The notes beneath the pieces were generated by a model that saw only the letters and a list, made by a program, of their open reading frames with translations, searched no databases and was not told the DNA's origin. Source: DASQMT01 sp963827335 (GTDB lineage Bacteria; Actinomycetota; Thermoleophilia; Solirubrobacterales; Solirubrobacteraceae). From it: a stretch of 64,000 nt of DNA. The translations under genes were made by a program, and so were the position numbers. Location of the stretch: assembly GCA_963827335.1 (NCBI GenBank), contig CAWHAP010000007.1:372001-436000 (forward strand), read 5' to 3'. Of this stretch, positions 41,299-49,546 are shown piece by piece. Position 1 is the stretch's first letter. The number at the start of each line of letters is the position of its first letter.

Positions 41299-42714
41299 TC
41301 AGGCCGACTCGAGCGCGACCTCGCCGGGCACGGCCGCGCCGTCGCGGCGCGGCGCGCGGATCAGCAGCGCCGTGGCGACGGCGGCCGCCGTGGCCACGAC
41401 GGCGCCGACCCACAGCGCGTCGTGCAGGCCGTCGACGTAGGCCTGCGGGGAGCCGCCGCCGAGCGCCGCGCCGGCGGGGACGAGCGCGCCGAGCGCCGCG
41501 ATGCCGACGGCGATCCCGGCCTGGCGGAACATGTCGTTCACGCCCGCCGCGAGGCCGCTCTGCTCCGGCGCGACGGTGCTCAGCGCGACCTGGCTGACGG
41601 CCGGGTTGAACATCCCCGTGCCGAGCATCGCGACGAGCAGCCCGGGCAGGAACAGCCACCACGACGAGTCCACCGCCACGATCGTCAGGAGCGCCTGGCC
41701 GGCGCCGATCAGCGCCAGCCCCGCCGCGATCAGCACGCGGGGCGAGACCTTCTGGCCGACGGACGCCGTGGCGCCCGCGACGAAGAAGTTGAGCATCGTC
41801 CCGGGCACGTACACGAGCCCGGCCTCGATCGCCGACAGCCCGAGGATCTGCTGCAGGTAGAGCGTCATGTAGAGCCACATCGCGAACAGCGATGCGGAGA
41901 TCCCGAATGCCCCGACCTGCGCGCCGGTGAACGACGGATCGCGGAAGAGGCGCAGCGGGAGCATGGGCTGCGCGACGCGGGCCTCGACGGCCACGAACCC
42001 GCCGAGCAGCACGACCGCCCCGCCGAAGGAGGCGAGGATGGCCGGGCTGCCCCAGCCCTCCTCGTTGCCGCGCAGCAGCGCGAAGACGAGCAGGAACAGC
42101 CCGCCGGTGAGGGTGACCAGGCCGGGACGGTCCACGCGCGGGGCGCGCGGGTCCATCGACTCGGCGACGAACCGCCGGACGATCCACAGGCAGACCAGGC
42201 CCAGCGGGAGGTTGACGAGGAAGATCCAGCGCCAGTCGAGGCCCGACGTGAGCGCGCCGCCGACCAGCGGCCCGACCGCGAACGAGCCGCCCATCGTCGC
42301 CCCGTAGGCGGCGAGCGCCCTGATGCGCTCCTCGGGCCGGGGGAACGCGTGCGAGAGCACCGCCAGCGACACGGCGAACATGACCGCGGCGCCGACGCCC
42401 TGCGCGGCGCGCGAGGCGTTGAGCACCGTGATCGACGGCGCCGCCGCGCACAGCAGCGAGGTGGCGATGAAGATGCCGAGCCCGACGCCGAACAGCCGCC
42501 GCCGTCCGAAGCGGTCGGCGAGCGCGCCGGCGGTGATCACGGTCGCGGCGAGCGAGAGGGTGTAGGCGTCGACGACCCACTGCAGGCCCGAGAGCCCGGT
42601 GTCGAGGTCGGCGGCGATCGCCGACAGCGCGGTGTTCACGACCGCGATGTCGAGCATGAGCATGCCCGTGGCCGCGCAGACCACGGCGAGCGTCCAGCGT
42701 TGCGTGCGGGTCAT
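41299..42714 (-). CDS. DHA2-type MFS drug exporter
   Basis: A 471-residue drug:H+ antiporter with 14 predicted helices. It starts RWTLAVVCAATGMLMLDIAVVNTALSAIA-style, with motif C-like DLDTGLSGLQWVVDAYTLSL, motif A DRFGRRRLFGVG, and GPLVGGALTSGLDWRWIFLVN. The pattern is that of EmrB/QacA-type pumps. It follows the secreted-protein gene by 6 bp, so the two form an operon driven by the consensus-like promoter near 43300. It differs in sequence from the amber-interrupted exporter at 10 kb. Confidence 0.92.
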   Translation of the reverse strand: MTRTQRWTLAVVCAATGMLMLDIAVVNTALSAIAADLDTGLSGLQWVVDAYTLSLAATVITAGALADRFGRRRLFGVGLGIFIATSLLCAAAPSITVLNASRAAQGVGAAVMFAVSLAVLSHAFPRPEERIRALAAYGATMGGSFAVGPLVGGALTSGLDWRWIFLVNLPLGLVCLWIVRRFVAESMDPRAPRVDRPGLVTLTGGLFLLVFALLRGNEEGWGSPAILASFGGAVVLLGGFVAVEARVAQPMLPLRLFRDPSFTGAQVGAFGISASLFAMWLYMTLYLQQILGLSAIEAGLVYVPGTMLNFFVAGATASVGQKVSPRVLIAAGLALIGAGQALLTIVAVDSSWWLFLPGLLVAMLGTGMFNPAVSQVALSTVAPEQSGLAAGVNDMFRQAGIAVGIAALGALVPAGAALGGGSPQAYVDGLHDALWVGAVVATAAAVATALLIRAPRRDGAAVPGEVALESA

Positions 42715-42720
42715 GGCCGA

Positions 42721-43257
42721 TCAGCCCGCGAGGCGCCCGACGAGGGTCATCCGGTGGTGCTTGGCGGCGTCCTCGGTGAAGGTCGCCAGCCCTGCCCCGC
42801 GCACGTGGGCGTAGCGGCCCGTGCCGCGCCTGACGGCGAACCGGGCGAGGCCCGTGAACGACGCGGACTCGAGCGGCCCGGCGCCGTCCTGGCACGATTC
42901 GCCGGCGACGGCGAGGACGAGCCGGTCCGGGTCGCCCGCGCCGAGCACGATGCGGCCCGTGAGCGGGGCGCAGACGCCGCCCTCGCCGTTCGGGAACGCG
43001 TCCGCGACGGCGACGGTGAGCGAGCCGGCGTAGGCGCCCGCGCCCAGCGGCGCCGCACGGAAGCGCCCGCCGGCGAGCTCGACGGGACAGCCGTCCTCGC
43101 CGCACGGCGCGGGGACCGCGGTCGCGTCGCCGCGGACGACGAGGGGCCGGCGGTCGTGATGCCCGCCCGCGCGGGCGTCCGCGACGGCGGGGGTCGCCGC
43201 GGCGAGGAGCGCGAGCAGGGCCGCGGTCAGTCCGGACCGCGATCGGATCGATGGCAC
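42721..43257 (-). CDS. Secreted hypothetical protein, operon with MFS exporter
   Basis: A 178-residue protein with a signal peptide (SGLTAALLALLAAATPAVADA, cleavage near residue 28). The mature domain has PAPCGEDGCPVELAGGRFRAAP, DRLVLAVAGESCQ and a C-terminal RYAHVRGAGLATFTEDAAKH. The last pattern recalls allene-oxide-cyclase-like or calycin barrels, but I cannot name the family. Four cysteines probably pair. GTG 43257 is chosen because AAGGAG lies 6 bp upstream. Being cotranscribed with a drug pump, it may bind the exported compound outside the cell. Confidence 0.72.
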   Translation of the reverse strand: MPSIRSRSGLTAALLALLAAATPAVADARAGGHHDRRPLVVRGDATAVPAPCGEDGCPVELAGGRFRAAPLGAGAYAGSLTVAVADAFPNGEGGVCAPLTGRIVLGAGDPDRLVLAVAGESCQDGAGPLESASFTGLARFAVRRGTGRYAHVRGAGLATFTEDAAKHHRMTLVGRLAG

Positions 43258-43290
43258 GAGGGACTCCTTGGGGAGGGGACGAAGCTGTGT

Positions 43291-43326
43291 TCCATACATT
43301 GAAGCTATGGATCAAAGCTTTGTCAA
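43291..43326 (-). promoter_or_regulatory. Consensus-like sigma-70 promoter with operator dyad
   Basis: On the minus strand TTGACA (43321-43326) and TTCAAT (43298-43303) are spaced by exactly 17 bp. TCCATA (43291-43296) and TATGGA (43306-43311) form a 6-bp inverted repeat straddling the -10, so a repressor bound there would block polymerase. The stretch is strikingly AT-rich for this genome. Confidence 0.7.
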
Positions 43327-43413
43327 GCTCTCCCCGATGGTCCATTGACGCGCGCTCGCCCGCGCGCTGTCATCGACGGACCACTGACGGCCACCGACGG
43401 AAGGGATTCCGCG

Positions 43414-43581
43414 ATGTCTGACCTCGAAGCGCTGCGGGCGGAGTACAAGGCGCTGCTCGCCTCCTGGGAGTACGCGTTCGCCATGGGCCACGGCTGCAGC
43501 AACGGCGACCACCCGCGGTTCCGTGCCGTGCGCGAGCAGGCCGCCGACCTGCGCGCCCGGATCGCCGAGCACAGCCCCTGA
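43414..43581 (+). CDS. Small acidic/basic helical protein
   Basis: A 55-residue protein (MSDLEALRAEYKALLASWEY at the start) predicted to be mostly helical, with HGCSNGDHPRF in the middle as a possible turn. The ATG at 43414 has GGAAGGGA 8 bp upstream, better than the longer in-frame start at 43345. It is divergent from the exporter operon and may share its AT-rich control region. No family is recognised. Confidence 0.55.
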   Translation: MSDLEALRAEYKALLASWEYAFAMGHGCSNGDHPRFRAVREQAADLRARIAEHSP

Positions 43582-43587
43582 ACGCGC

Positions 43588-44145
43588 TCAGGCGAGCGCG
43601 GCGCGGACGGCCCGCGCGACCGCGTCCGCGTCCTGCGCGCCGTCGACGCGCCGCAGCAGGCCGCGCTCGCGGTAGTGCTCGATCAGCGGCTCCGTGACGC
43701 CGTGGTAGACCCGCAGGCGCTCGCGCACCGTCGCGGGGTCGTCGTCCGAGCGACCCTGGCGGCGCTCGCCGATCCGCCGGATCACCTCGTCGTCGGGCAC
43801 GTCGATCAGCAGGGCGGCCGTCAGCGACCGGCCGCGCGCCTCGAGCGCGGTGGCCAGCGCCCCGGCCTGCGCGACGGTGCGCGGGAAGCCGTCGAGGAGG
43901 ATCGGCTCCCCCTCGAGCCCCGCGATCGCGTCGCGCATGGCGGCGACCACGAGCTCGTCGGGGACGAGCTCGCCGCGGTCCATGTACGCCGCGGCCCGCC
44001 GCCCGAGGTCGCTGCCGGCCGCGCGCGCCGCGCGGAGCAGGTCGCCGGTCGAGAGCGGCGCGAAGCCGCGCTCCTCCTGCAGTCGCGCCGCCTGGGTCCC
44101 CTTGCCGCTGCCCGGCGGCCCGAACAGCGCGACGATCGGCTCCAT
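43588..44145 (-). CDS. adk: Adenylate kinase, short form
   Basis: A 185-residue adenylate kinase. P-loop GPPGSGKGTQAARL at residues 8-21, AMP-binding STGDLLR and LDGFPRT near 80, and the LID region RRQGRSDDDPATVRERL. The LID is short and lacks zinc cysteines, as in the ~190-residue isoforms. It makes 2 ADP from ATP and AMP. ATG 44145 matches the family start; the upstream in-frame start adds unrelated residues. It is the last gene before the TetR stop on the same strand, 7 bp away. A second, ribosomal-operon adk is likely elsewhere. Confidence 0.9.
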   Translation of the reverse strand: MEPIVALFGPPGSGKGTQAARLQEERGFAPLSTGDLLRAARAAGSDLGRRAAAYMDRGELVPDELVVAAMRDAIAGLEGEPILLDGFPRTVAQAGALATALEARGRSLTAALLIDVPDDEVIRRIGERRQGRSDDDPATVRERLRVYHGVTEPLIEHYRERGLLRRVDGAQDADAVARAVRAALA

Positions 44146-44152
44146 GCCGACA

Positions 44153-44821
44153 TCATCGCGCGCGCTCGAGCGCATCGAGGATGAGGTCGAGCCCGAACGC
44201 GAACTCGGTCGCGTAGTCGTATCCGGCCTGGGCCATCTCCGTGGCGACCTCGACGAGGTACGGGTAGTCGTCCATCGAGGGGACGTGCCGGCGCTGGATC
44301 TCCATGACCTCGGCGACCTGGTCGGGCGTCTCGAACGGCAGGTGCTTCTCCTGGAGGGCGAACCCGTAGATGTAGGCGTCCATGACGGACAACGCGTGCA
44401 CGGCCGCCCGGAACGGGAAGCCGGCCTCGCGCAGGCAGCCCATGACCGCGTCGTGATGCCGGAGGCTCGCCGGCCCGGGGCGCATCCGGCCCTCCATCAG
44501 GCCGACCGCCCAGCGGTGGCGGTTGAGCGCTTCGCGGACCGAGATCGCCCGCCGCCGCATGGCGCCCTTCCAGTCGGGCTCGCCCGGCGTCGGGACCGCG
44601 ATCTCGCTGAACACGATGTCGACGAGGCCGTCGAGGATGTCCTCCTTGTTGGCGACGTGCTTGTAGAGCGACATCGCCTCCACCCCGAGCGCCTTGCCGA
44701 GGTTGCGCATGCTGAGCGCCTCGTGGCCGCCGGTGTCGGCGAGGCTCAGCGCGGCATGCAGCACCCGCTCCCGATCGAGTGGTTCTCGCCGCCTGCGGCG
44801 GGACTTCACCTGCTGTGCCAT
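44153..44821 (-). CDS. TetR-family repressor (TetR_C type)
   Basis: A 222-residue regulator. The HTH is RVLHAALSLADTGGHEALSM followed by RNLGKALGVEAMSLYKHVANK near residues 20-65. The C-terminal part (RRHRWAVGLMEGR-like and YIYGFALQEKHLPFE) fits the tetracycline-repressor C-terminal family. ATG 44821 lies close to GGAGG. Two adjacent CTTAC-NNN-GTAAG palindromes (44885-44910) lie between it and the divergent DUF4389 gene, so it probably represses both genes and is released by a ligand. Confidence 0.9.
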   Translation of the reverse strand: MAQQVKSRRRRREPLDRERVLHAALSLADTGGHEALSMRNLGKALGVEAMSLYKHVANKEDILDGLVDIVFSEIAVPTPGEPDWKGAMRRRAISVREALNRHRWAVGLMEGRMRPGPASLRHHDAVMGCLREAGFPFRAAVHALSVMDAYIYGFALQEKHLPFETPDQVAEVMEIQRRHVPSMDDYPYLVEVATEMAQAGYDYATEFAFGLDLILDALERAR

Positions 44822-44884
44822 TCCTCCACCTGTTCGGTCTGCTCCCGGCGGGTGTGTGGCTGCCCGCCCTATCCGGGACTGTAG

Positions 44885-44910
44885 CTTACGCCGTAAGCTT
44901 ACGGTGTAAG
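44885..44910. promoter_or_regulatory. Tandem TetR operator
   Basis: Two perfect 13-bp palindromes stand back to back: CTTACGCCGTAAG (44885-44897) and CTTACGGTGTAAG (44898-44910). The arms are identical and only the 3-base centre differs. They lie in the divergent gap between tetR and the DUF4389 gene. Confidence 0.85.
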
Positions 44911-44933
44911 GCAAACCCGGCGAAAGGCGCACA

Positions 44934-45641
44934 ATGGAACCCGCATCGACCTATCCGCTGCAGTTGGAGGGAACGCTCGCATCACAGCTCAACCGCGGGC
45001 TGTGGCTCGTCAAGTGGCTCCTCATCGTCCCGCACGTGATCGTGCTCGTCCTCCTGTGGCTGGCGTTCCTCGTCACGTCCGCCGTCTCGTTCGTCTCGAT
45101 CCTGATCACCGGCCGGTACCCGCGCAGGATCTTCGACTTCAACGTCGGTGTGCTGCGCTGGTCGTGGCGCGTCGGCTTCTACTCCTACAGCGCGCTCGGC
45201 ACGGACCGCTATCCGCCGTTCACGCTCGCCGACGTCCCCGACTACCCGGCGCGCCTGTCGGTCGCCTACCCGCAGTCGCTCTCGCGCGGGCTCGTGATCG
45301 TGAAGTGGTGGCTGCTCGCGCTGCCCCATTACCTCGTCGTCGCCGTCTTCGCGGGCGGCGCCTACACCGGGTGGAACGCGGCGAACGACGGCGACGCGTG
45401 GGCGTCCAGCGGCGGCCTGATCGGCCTGCTCGTCTGCATCGCCGCGATCGTCCTGCTCGTCCGCGGCCACTACCCGCGCGGCATCTACGACCTCGTGCTC
45501 GGCATGAACCGCTGGGTGTTCCGCGTCGTCGCCTACGCGTTCCTGATGACCGACACGTATCCGCCGTTCCGCCTCGACATGGGCAGCCACGAGCCGCCGA
45601 GCCAGGACGTCGCGCCGGGCGCGGCACCCGTCACCGCGTAG
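44934..45641 (+). CDS. DUF4389 membrane protein
   Basis: A 235-residue membrane protein with two copies of the DUF4389 unit. Each has a helix pair and the motif RYPRRIFDFNVGVLRWSWRV (first copy) or HYPRGIYDLVLGMNRWVFRV (second), followed by YPPF. Four hydrophobic segments are visible. Function is unknown; members are common in actinobacteria. Controlled by the adjacent TetR operator, so it may respond to a membrane-active compound or lipid. AAAGG precedes the ATG at 44934. Confidence 0.88.
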   Translation: MEPASTYPLQLEGTLASQLNRGLWLVKWLLIVPHVIVLVLLWLAFLVTSAVSFVSILITGRYPRRIFDFNVGVLRWSWRVGFYSYSALGTDRYPPFTLADVPDYPARLSVAYPQSLSRGLVIVKWWLLALPHYLVVAVFAGGAYTGWNAANDGDAWASSGGLIGLLVCIAAIVLLVRGHYPRGIYDLVLGMNRWVFRVVAYAFLMTDTYPPFRLDMGSHEPPSQDVAPGAAPVTA

Positions 45642-45648
45642 CCTCGCG

Positions 45649-45675
45649 GGGCGGCCGCCTTTGCGGCGGCCGCCC
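45649..45675. terminator. Bidirectional hairpin terminator
   Basis: Arms 45649-45659 and 45665-45675 form a perfect 11-bp G+C stem with loop TTTGC, between the convergent DUF4389 and membrane glycosyltransferase genes. Confidence 0.7.
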
Positions 45676-45688
45676 TGCGCCGGCGGGC

Positions 45689-46972
45689 TCACCAGATCGT
45701 GTTCCACAGCAGCTCCCAGGCCAGCGCGTGGAGCGCGAGCGCGCCGAGCACGAGCCGCAGGCGGCGCTCGTGCAGCACGCTTGCGGCGGCGAGGCAGACC
45801 AGGGGGGCGAAGGGCAGCCAGATGCGCTCCACCTCGGCCTTGGTGAAGCCCGCCACGGCCGCGATCGCCAGGACGGTGAAGATCGCGACCGCGGCGTCGT
45901 CGCGGGCGGCGAGCGCACGCAGGCCGAGCCACGTGACCGGCGGACCGAGCATGAGCAGGAACGCGGTCGGGGAGCCGGCGAGCCAGAACCAGTACGGCCG
46001 CTCGCTCGCGATGCCGCGGCGGTAGACCTGCTCCGTCGCCTGCAGCGTGCCGATCGGGTCGAACCCCGTCAGCGCCGCGAACGCCGCGTGCACGGCGAGC
46101 AGGACCGCCCCGCACAGCAGGCCGAGCGCGAGCATCGCCCTGACCCCCTCACGGCGCCATGCCAGCAGCGCGGCCCATGCGCCGATCGCGAGCAGCGACC
46201 AGGCGAACAGCGACGCGACGGCGAGCACCACCGCGCCGGTCGCCCGCGCGGCCGGTCGCGGCGACGCCAGCGGCCAGGCGGCCAGCAGGCCGAGCGTCGC
46301 GAACAGCGCGTCGGCGGACGTCGCGCCGAACAGCAGCATGGCCGGCGCCATGGCGGCCAGCAACCCTGCGATCCGCGCCCGCCGCTCGTCGAGCACGCCG
46401 CGGCCGACCGCGTAGGCGAGCGGCGCCGCGAGCGCGCCGCCGGCGATGCACAGCGCGGCGAGCCGGCCGGGCGTCGAGACGGCGAACGCGTCCATCACGA
46501 GCAGCAGCCCCGGCGGGTGGCCGGCCGCGTGCACCGGGAGCGCCGGGACGAGCTCGGCGAAGCGGTCGACGAGGAAGCCCGGCCCGTAGCGCAGCGCGGG
46601 GAGCGCCGCCGGGTACTCGTTGGCGCCCTCGAACCCGCCCGCGTCGAACACGTGCGACCAGTCGCCGCTGCCCCGGCTGGCGGCGGCGAGCGCGAGTCGC
46701 AGCGCCAGGGTGAGCGCGAAGGCGGCGGCGGCGAACGCGAGCGGCGGGACGGAGGGGGAGAGCAGCCGCGGCGCTCCCCACACGGCGAGCGCGAGCAGGG
46801 CCGCAGCCACGAGCGCCCACGCCGTCGCGGCCGGCTCCCACTTGCCGACGAGCGGCGGGAAGGTCAGGCCGAGCTCGTGCCCCTGGTGCCGATCGAGCCA
46901 GAGCCCGGCGGCCACGGTGAGCGCCATCACGGCGAAGGCCGCCGCGGGCAGGATCCGCTGCCGCGCGCTCAT
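45689..46972 (-). CDS. Integral membrane glycosyltransferase-like protein (GT-C type)
   Basis: A 427-residue polytopic protein with about 10-11 hydrophobic segments. The first loop carries GSGDWSHVFDAGGFEGANEYP and HAAGHPPGLLLVMDAF. Acidic residues just after the first membrane helix and the HPPG motif suit polyprenol-sugar-dependent GT-C mannosyltransferases. It would glycosylate a lipid or protein on the outer side of the membrane. The N-terminal ATG at 46972 is divergent from the lipoprotein gene. Donor and acceptor unknown. Confidence 0.75.
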   Translation of the reverse strand: MSARQRILPAAAFAVMALTVAAGLWLDRHQGHELGLTFPPLVGKWEPAATAWALVAAALLALAVWGAPRLLSPSVPPLAFAAAAFALTLALRLALAAASRGSGDWSHVFDAGGFEGANEYPAALPALRYGPGFLVDRFAELVPALPVHAAGHPPGLLLVMDAFAVSTPGRLAALCIAGGALAAPLAYAVGRGVLDERRARIAGLLAAMAPAMLLFGATSADALFATLGLLAAWPLASPRPAARATGAVVLAVASLFAWSLLAIGAWAALLAWRREGVRAMLALGLLCGAVLLAVHAAFAALTGFDPIGTLQATEQVYRRGIASERPYWFWLAGSPTAFLLMLGPPVTWLGLRALAARDDAAVAIFTVLAIAAVAGFTKAEVERIWLPFAPLVCLAAASVLHERRLRLVLGALALHALAWELLWNTIW

Positions 46973-47016
46973 GCGGCCGTCATCGCGCGGTCATGACCGC
47001 CTGCGATCCTCGCCGC

Positions 47017-47925
47017 ATGGCGCCGCGTGCCGCCGTCGTGCTGATGCTCGCGCTGCTGGCCGGCTGTGGCTCGGCTGCGCGCGACGAGCTCCCGCCCGGG
47101 GCCGAGCCCGCCTCGTCGCCGCCGGCCGGGCCGCCCGACGGCCGTGTCGTCCCGGTCGGCGCCATGCCCGACGGCGTCGTCGTGGACCCTGCGACCGGCC
47201 TGGTGGCGGTGGGGTTGCGCGGCCCGGACGTGGTCGCGCTGGTCGACGGCGCGACCGGGACCGTGCGACGGCGTGTGCCGCTGCCGGCCGCGCCGACCCG
47301 GCTCGCGCTCCGGCGTGGGGGCGAGCCCCATGACGTCGCGGCGGCCGGCGGCCGGGTGTTCGTCGCCGACGCGCGCGCCGGCACGCTCGAGGTGCTGCGG
47401 CGGGGGCGGCGCGTCGCCCGGCTGCGGACGGCGCTGCAGCCCGGCGGCGTCACGCCGCTCGACGGGGGCCGCCGGGTCGCCGTGGTCTCCCTGCGCGAGC
47501 GCGTCGTGGAGGTCTTCGACGTCGCCTCGGGCAAGCGGATCGCACGGGCCCCGGCCGGCGTCGGGCCGACGCAGGCCGCCTGGGACGGCGGCAACCACCT
47601 GTACGTCACCGACACCGCGGGCGGCGCGCTGCTCGTGTACCGCCTGCGCCCGGCGTTGGAGGTGATCCGGCGCTTCCAGCTGCCCGGCTCGCCGTACGGC
47701 ATCGCCGTGGACGCCCGCCGCGGCCGTCTGTTCGTGACCCAGACCGCGCGCAACCAGCTCGCGGAGCTGCGGCTCGGCCCGCGCCCCTCGCTCATCCGCC
47801 GCTATGCCACCCCGCGCCAGCCGGACACGCTGGCCGTCGACCCGGCGACCGGCCGCGTGTTCGTCGCGGGCAAGGCGGATGGCGTGCTTCAGCTGCTCGA
47901 TCCCGAGCGCGTGCGGACGAGGTAG
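47017..47925 (+). CDS. Lipoprotein with beta-propeller (YncE-like) repeats
   Basis: A 302-residue lipoprotein: signal MAPRAAVVLMLALLAGCGSA has a lipobox (LAGC) with Cys about residue 17. The mature part has repeated blades such as PDGVVVDPATGLVAVGLRGP, GNHLYVTDTAGGALLVYRL and YGIAVDARRGRLFVTQTARN, typical of six- or seven-bladed propellers. It probably scaffolds or binds at the cell surface. I start at ATG 47017, where the signal peptide begins; ATG 46993 is in frame. The 3' end overlaps the next gene by 37 bp on the other strand. Confidence 0.83.
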   Translation: MAPRAAVVLMLALLAGCGSAARDELPPGAEPASSPPAGPPDGRVVPVGAMPDGVVVDPATGLVAVGLRGPDVVALVDGATGTVRRRVPLPAAPTRLALRRGGEPHDVAAAGGRVFVADARAGTLEVLRRGRRVARLRTALQPGGVTPLDGGRRVAVVSLRERVVEVFDVASGKRIARAPAGVGPTQAAWDGGNHLYVTDTAGGALLVYRLRPALEVIRRFQLPGSPYGIAVDARRGRLFVTQTARNQLAELRLGPRPSLIRRYATPRQPDTLAVDPATGRVFVAGKADGVLQLLDPERVRTR

Positions 47926-48317
47926 AGGGCGGCCGCCGCCACGAACATCCCGGCGCTGACGAGCAGCCAGCGCTCGGCGTAGCCCTCCCACGTCGTGCCG
48001 CTCACGCGCATGTACGCGCGCTCGCCGCGCCCGCAGACGACGGGGAAGAACACGAGCGCCAGCAGCGCCGACACGCCGACCGGGACGCGCACGTAGTTCG
48101 CCCACGCCGCCGGGCGACCGCGCCGCGCCAGCCGGTCGAGCGTCGTGTAGAGCGGCCACAGCAGCGCGTCGTGCAGCACGACCGCGGCGACCAGCCAGAG
48201 CGCGATCCGGTCGGCGCCGCCGAGCCGCAGCGCATGCGCGAGCGCCCAGGCGGCGAGCGCCAGCGCCGCCAGGTGCGCGAGCAGGTGCAGCGGCGATGCG
48301 CCGTAGCGCGCCCTCAT
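47889..48317 (-). CDS. Small membrane protein in the sulfite-oxidase-like cluster
   Basis: A 142-residue protein with four hydrophobic segments (LLAHLAALALAAWALAHAL, LWLVAAVVLHDALLWPLY, VGVSALLALVFFPVVCG and WLLVSAGMFVAAAALYL). No family is recognised. It is the last gene of a minus-strand operon and its ATG overlaps the stop of the molybdopterin protein, so it may be a small subunit or anchor of that oxidoreductase. Confidence 0.72.
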   Translation of the reverse strand: MRARYGASPLHLLAHLAALALAAWALAHALRLGGADRIALWLVAAVVLHDALLWPLYTTLDRLARRGRPAAWANYVRVPVGVSALLALVFFPVVCGRGERAYMRVSGTTWEGYAERWLLVSAGMFVAAAALYLVRTRSGSSS

Positions 48318-49546
48318 GCGCGGAACTCGAGGCTCCCGACCCATTTGGTGTTGTGCACGCCCGGCAGGCCGGGGACGATGATGCGCGACGGGTAGCCGTG
48401 GTCGAGCGGGAGGTCCTCGCCGCCGACGCGCAGCGCGAGCAGCGAGCGCGAGTCCGTCACCTGCCCCGACGCGAGCGTCACCTGGCGCAGCGTCCCGCGC
48501 GGCTGCAGCGAGCCGACCAGCAGCTCGTCGGGGTCGGGGACCCCGGCGCGGCGCGCCAGCTCGGCGAGCGGGACGCCCGTCCACGTCTGGCGCGTCGACC
48601 AGCCCTCGACGCAGCCGAGCGTGAGCGTGTGCGTCGCCTGCGGCAGCGCGCGCAGCTCGTCGAGCGACAACGCGACCTCCGCCCCTCCGCCGCGCAGCAC
48701 GAGCCGGTAGCCCGCGCCGACCATGGCCGCCGTGACGTGCGCTCCGTCGGCGGTCTTGTTGACCGGGAACCCGCCCTCCCGCCGCGGCGCGAGGAACGCG
48801 ACGCTGCGCAACGGCCCCCCGACGGACTCGCCGGCGCCGGCGACGAGCAGCGCGGCCGAGCCGGCGCCGACGGCCGCCAGCAGCCCGCGCCGGCTGATCG
48901 TCGGGGGATCGGGCGCGATCGCCACGAGGTCGCCGTCCGGCTCGGGGCGGGTCGCCGCGAGGTCGGCGCGCAGCGGCGCGATGACGCCGCGTGAGCGGAA
49001 CGCCCGCAACGCCACCGGCAGCTTGACCACGAGGTGGATCCCGAGCGCCGCGACGAACACGACGGCGGCGTAGTAGTGCGCCTTGACGAAGCCGAACCCG
49101 AAGACGTACCAGTACTGGATGTTCGCGATCCCGGTCGCGAACAGGAAGATCGTGCTCGCGACCAGCAGCGCGATCGACGCGCGCTCGATCGCCTGCGCCG
49201 GCGTGCGCGCCGGCGGCCAGACGAACAGCCGCGGGATCACCGACCACAGCTTCGCGAGCAGCACCGGGACGGCGGCCAGCCCGCCGTTGACGTGCACGCC
49301 CTGGGTGAGCGCGTACAGCCACGAGGGGCCGGTCGGCCAGTCGAAGAACGTCGTGTACGGCAGGTCGGGCTCCACGAGCGCGTTGCGCCCGAGGTCGGGC
49401 TGGTAGGCCAGGTGGGAGAGGAACCCGGTCAGCGCGACCGCCCCGACGAGCACGAGCAGCAACGAGCCGAGCGCGGCGGTCAGCCACGGCCCGCGCAGCG
49501 GCGACCGCCAGAACGTGGGCCGGAACGGCCCCGGGGGCGGGCTCAC
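48314..49546 (-). CDS. Membrane cytochrome-b-like domain fused to sulfite-oxidase-type molybdopterin protein
   Basis: A 410-residue fusion. Residues ~1-190 hold 4 membrane helices with cytochrome b561-like features (WLYALTQGVHVNGGLA, YWYVFGFGFVKAHYYAAVVF, and His residues suited to heme). Then ISRRGLLAAVGAGSAALLVA recalls a Tat/membrane segment. Residues ~230-410 are a sulfite oxidase-type molybdopterin domain with the Mo-ligand Cys in LGCVEGWST and GVHNTKWV near the end. It would pass electrons from an exported substrate into the membrane. GTG start overlaps the upstream methyltransferase stop. Confidence 0.83.
   Translation of the reverse strand: MSPPPGPFRPTFWRSPLRGPWLTAALGSLLLVLVGAVALTGFLSHLAYQPDLGRNALVEPDLPYTTFFDWPTGPSWLYALTQGVHVNGGLAAVPVLLAKLWSVIPRLFVWPPARTPAQAIERASIALLVASTIFLFATGIANIQYWYVFGFGFVKAHYYAAVVFVAALGIHLVVKLPVALRAFRSRGVIAPLRADLAATRPEPDGDLVAIAPDPPTISRRGLLAAVGAGSAALLVAGAGESVGGPLRSVAFLAPRREGGFPVNKTADGAHVTAAMVGAGYRLVLRGGGAEVALSLDELRALPQATHTLTLGCVEGWSTRQTWTGVPLAELARRAGVPDPDELLVGSLQPRGTLRQVTLASGQVTDSRSLLALRVGGEDLPLDHGYPSRIIVPGLPGVHNTKWVGSLEFRA

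Noticed and set aside
41279..43345. Long N-terminal extension of the ABC-F frame
   Set aside because: Only the part from GTG 41278 matches ABC-F; the rest is antisense to or out of frame with the exporter and secreted protein.
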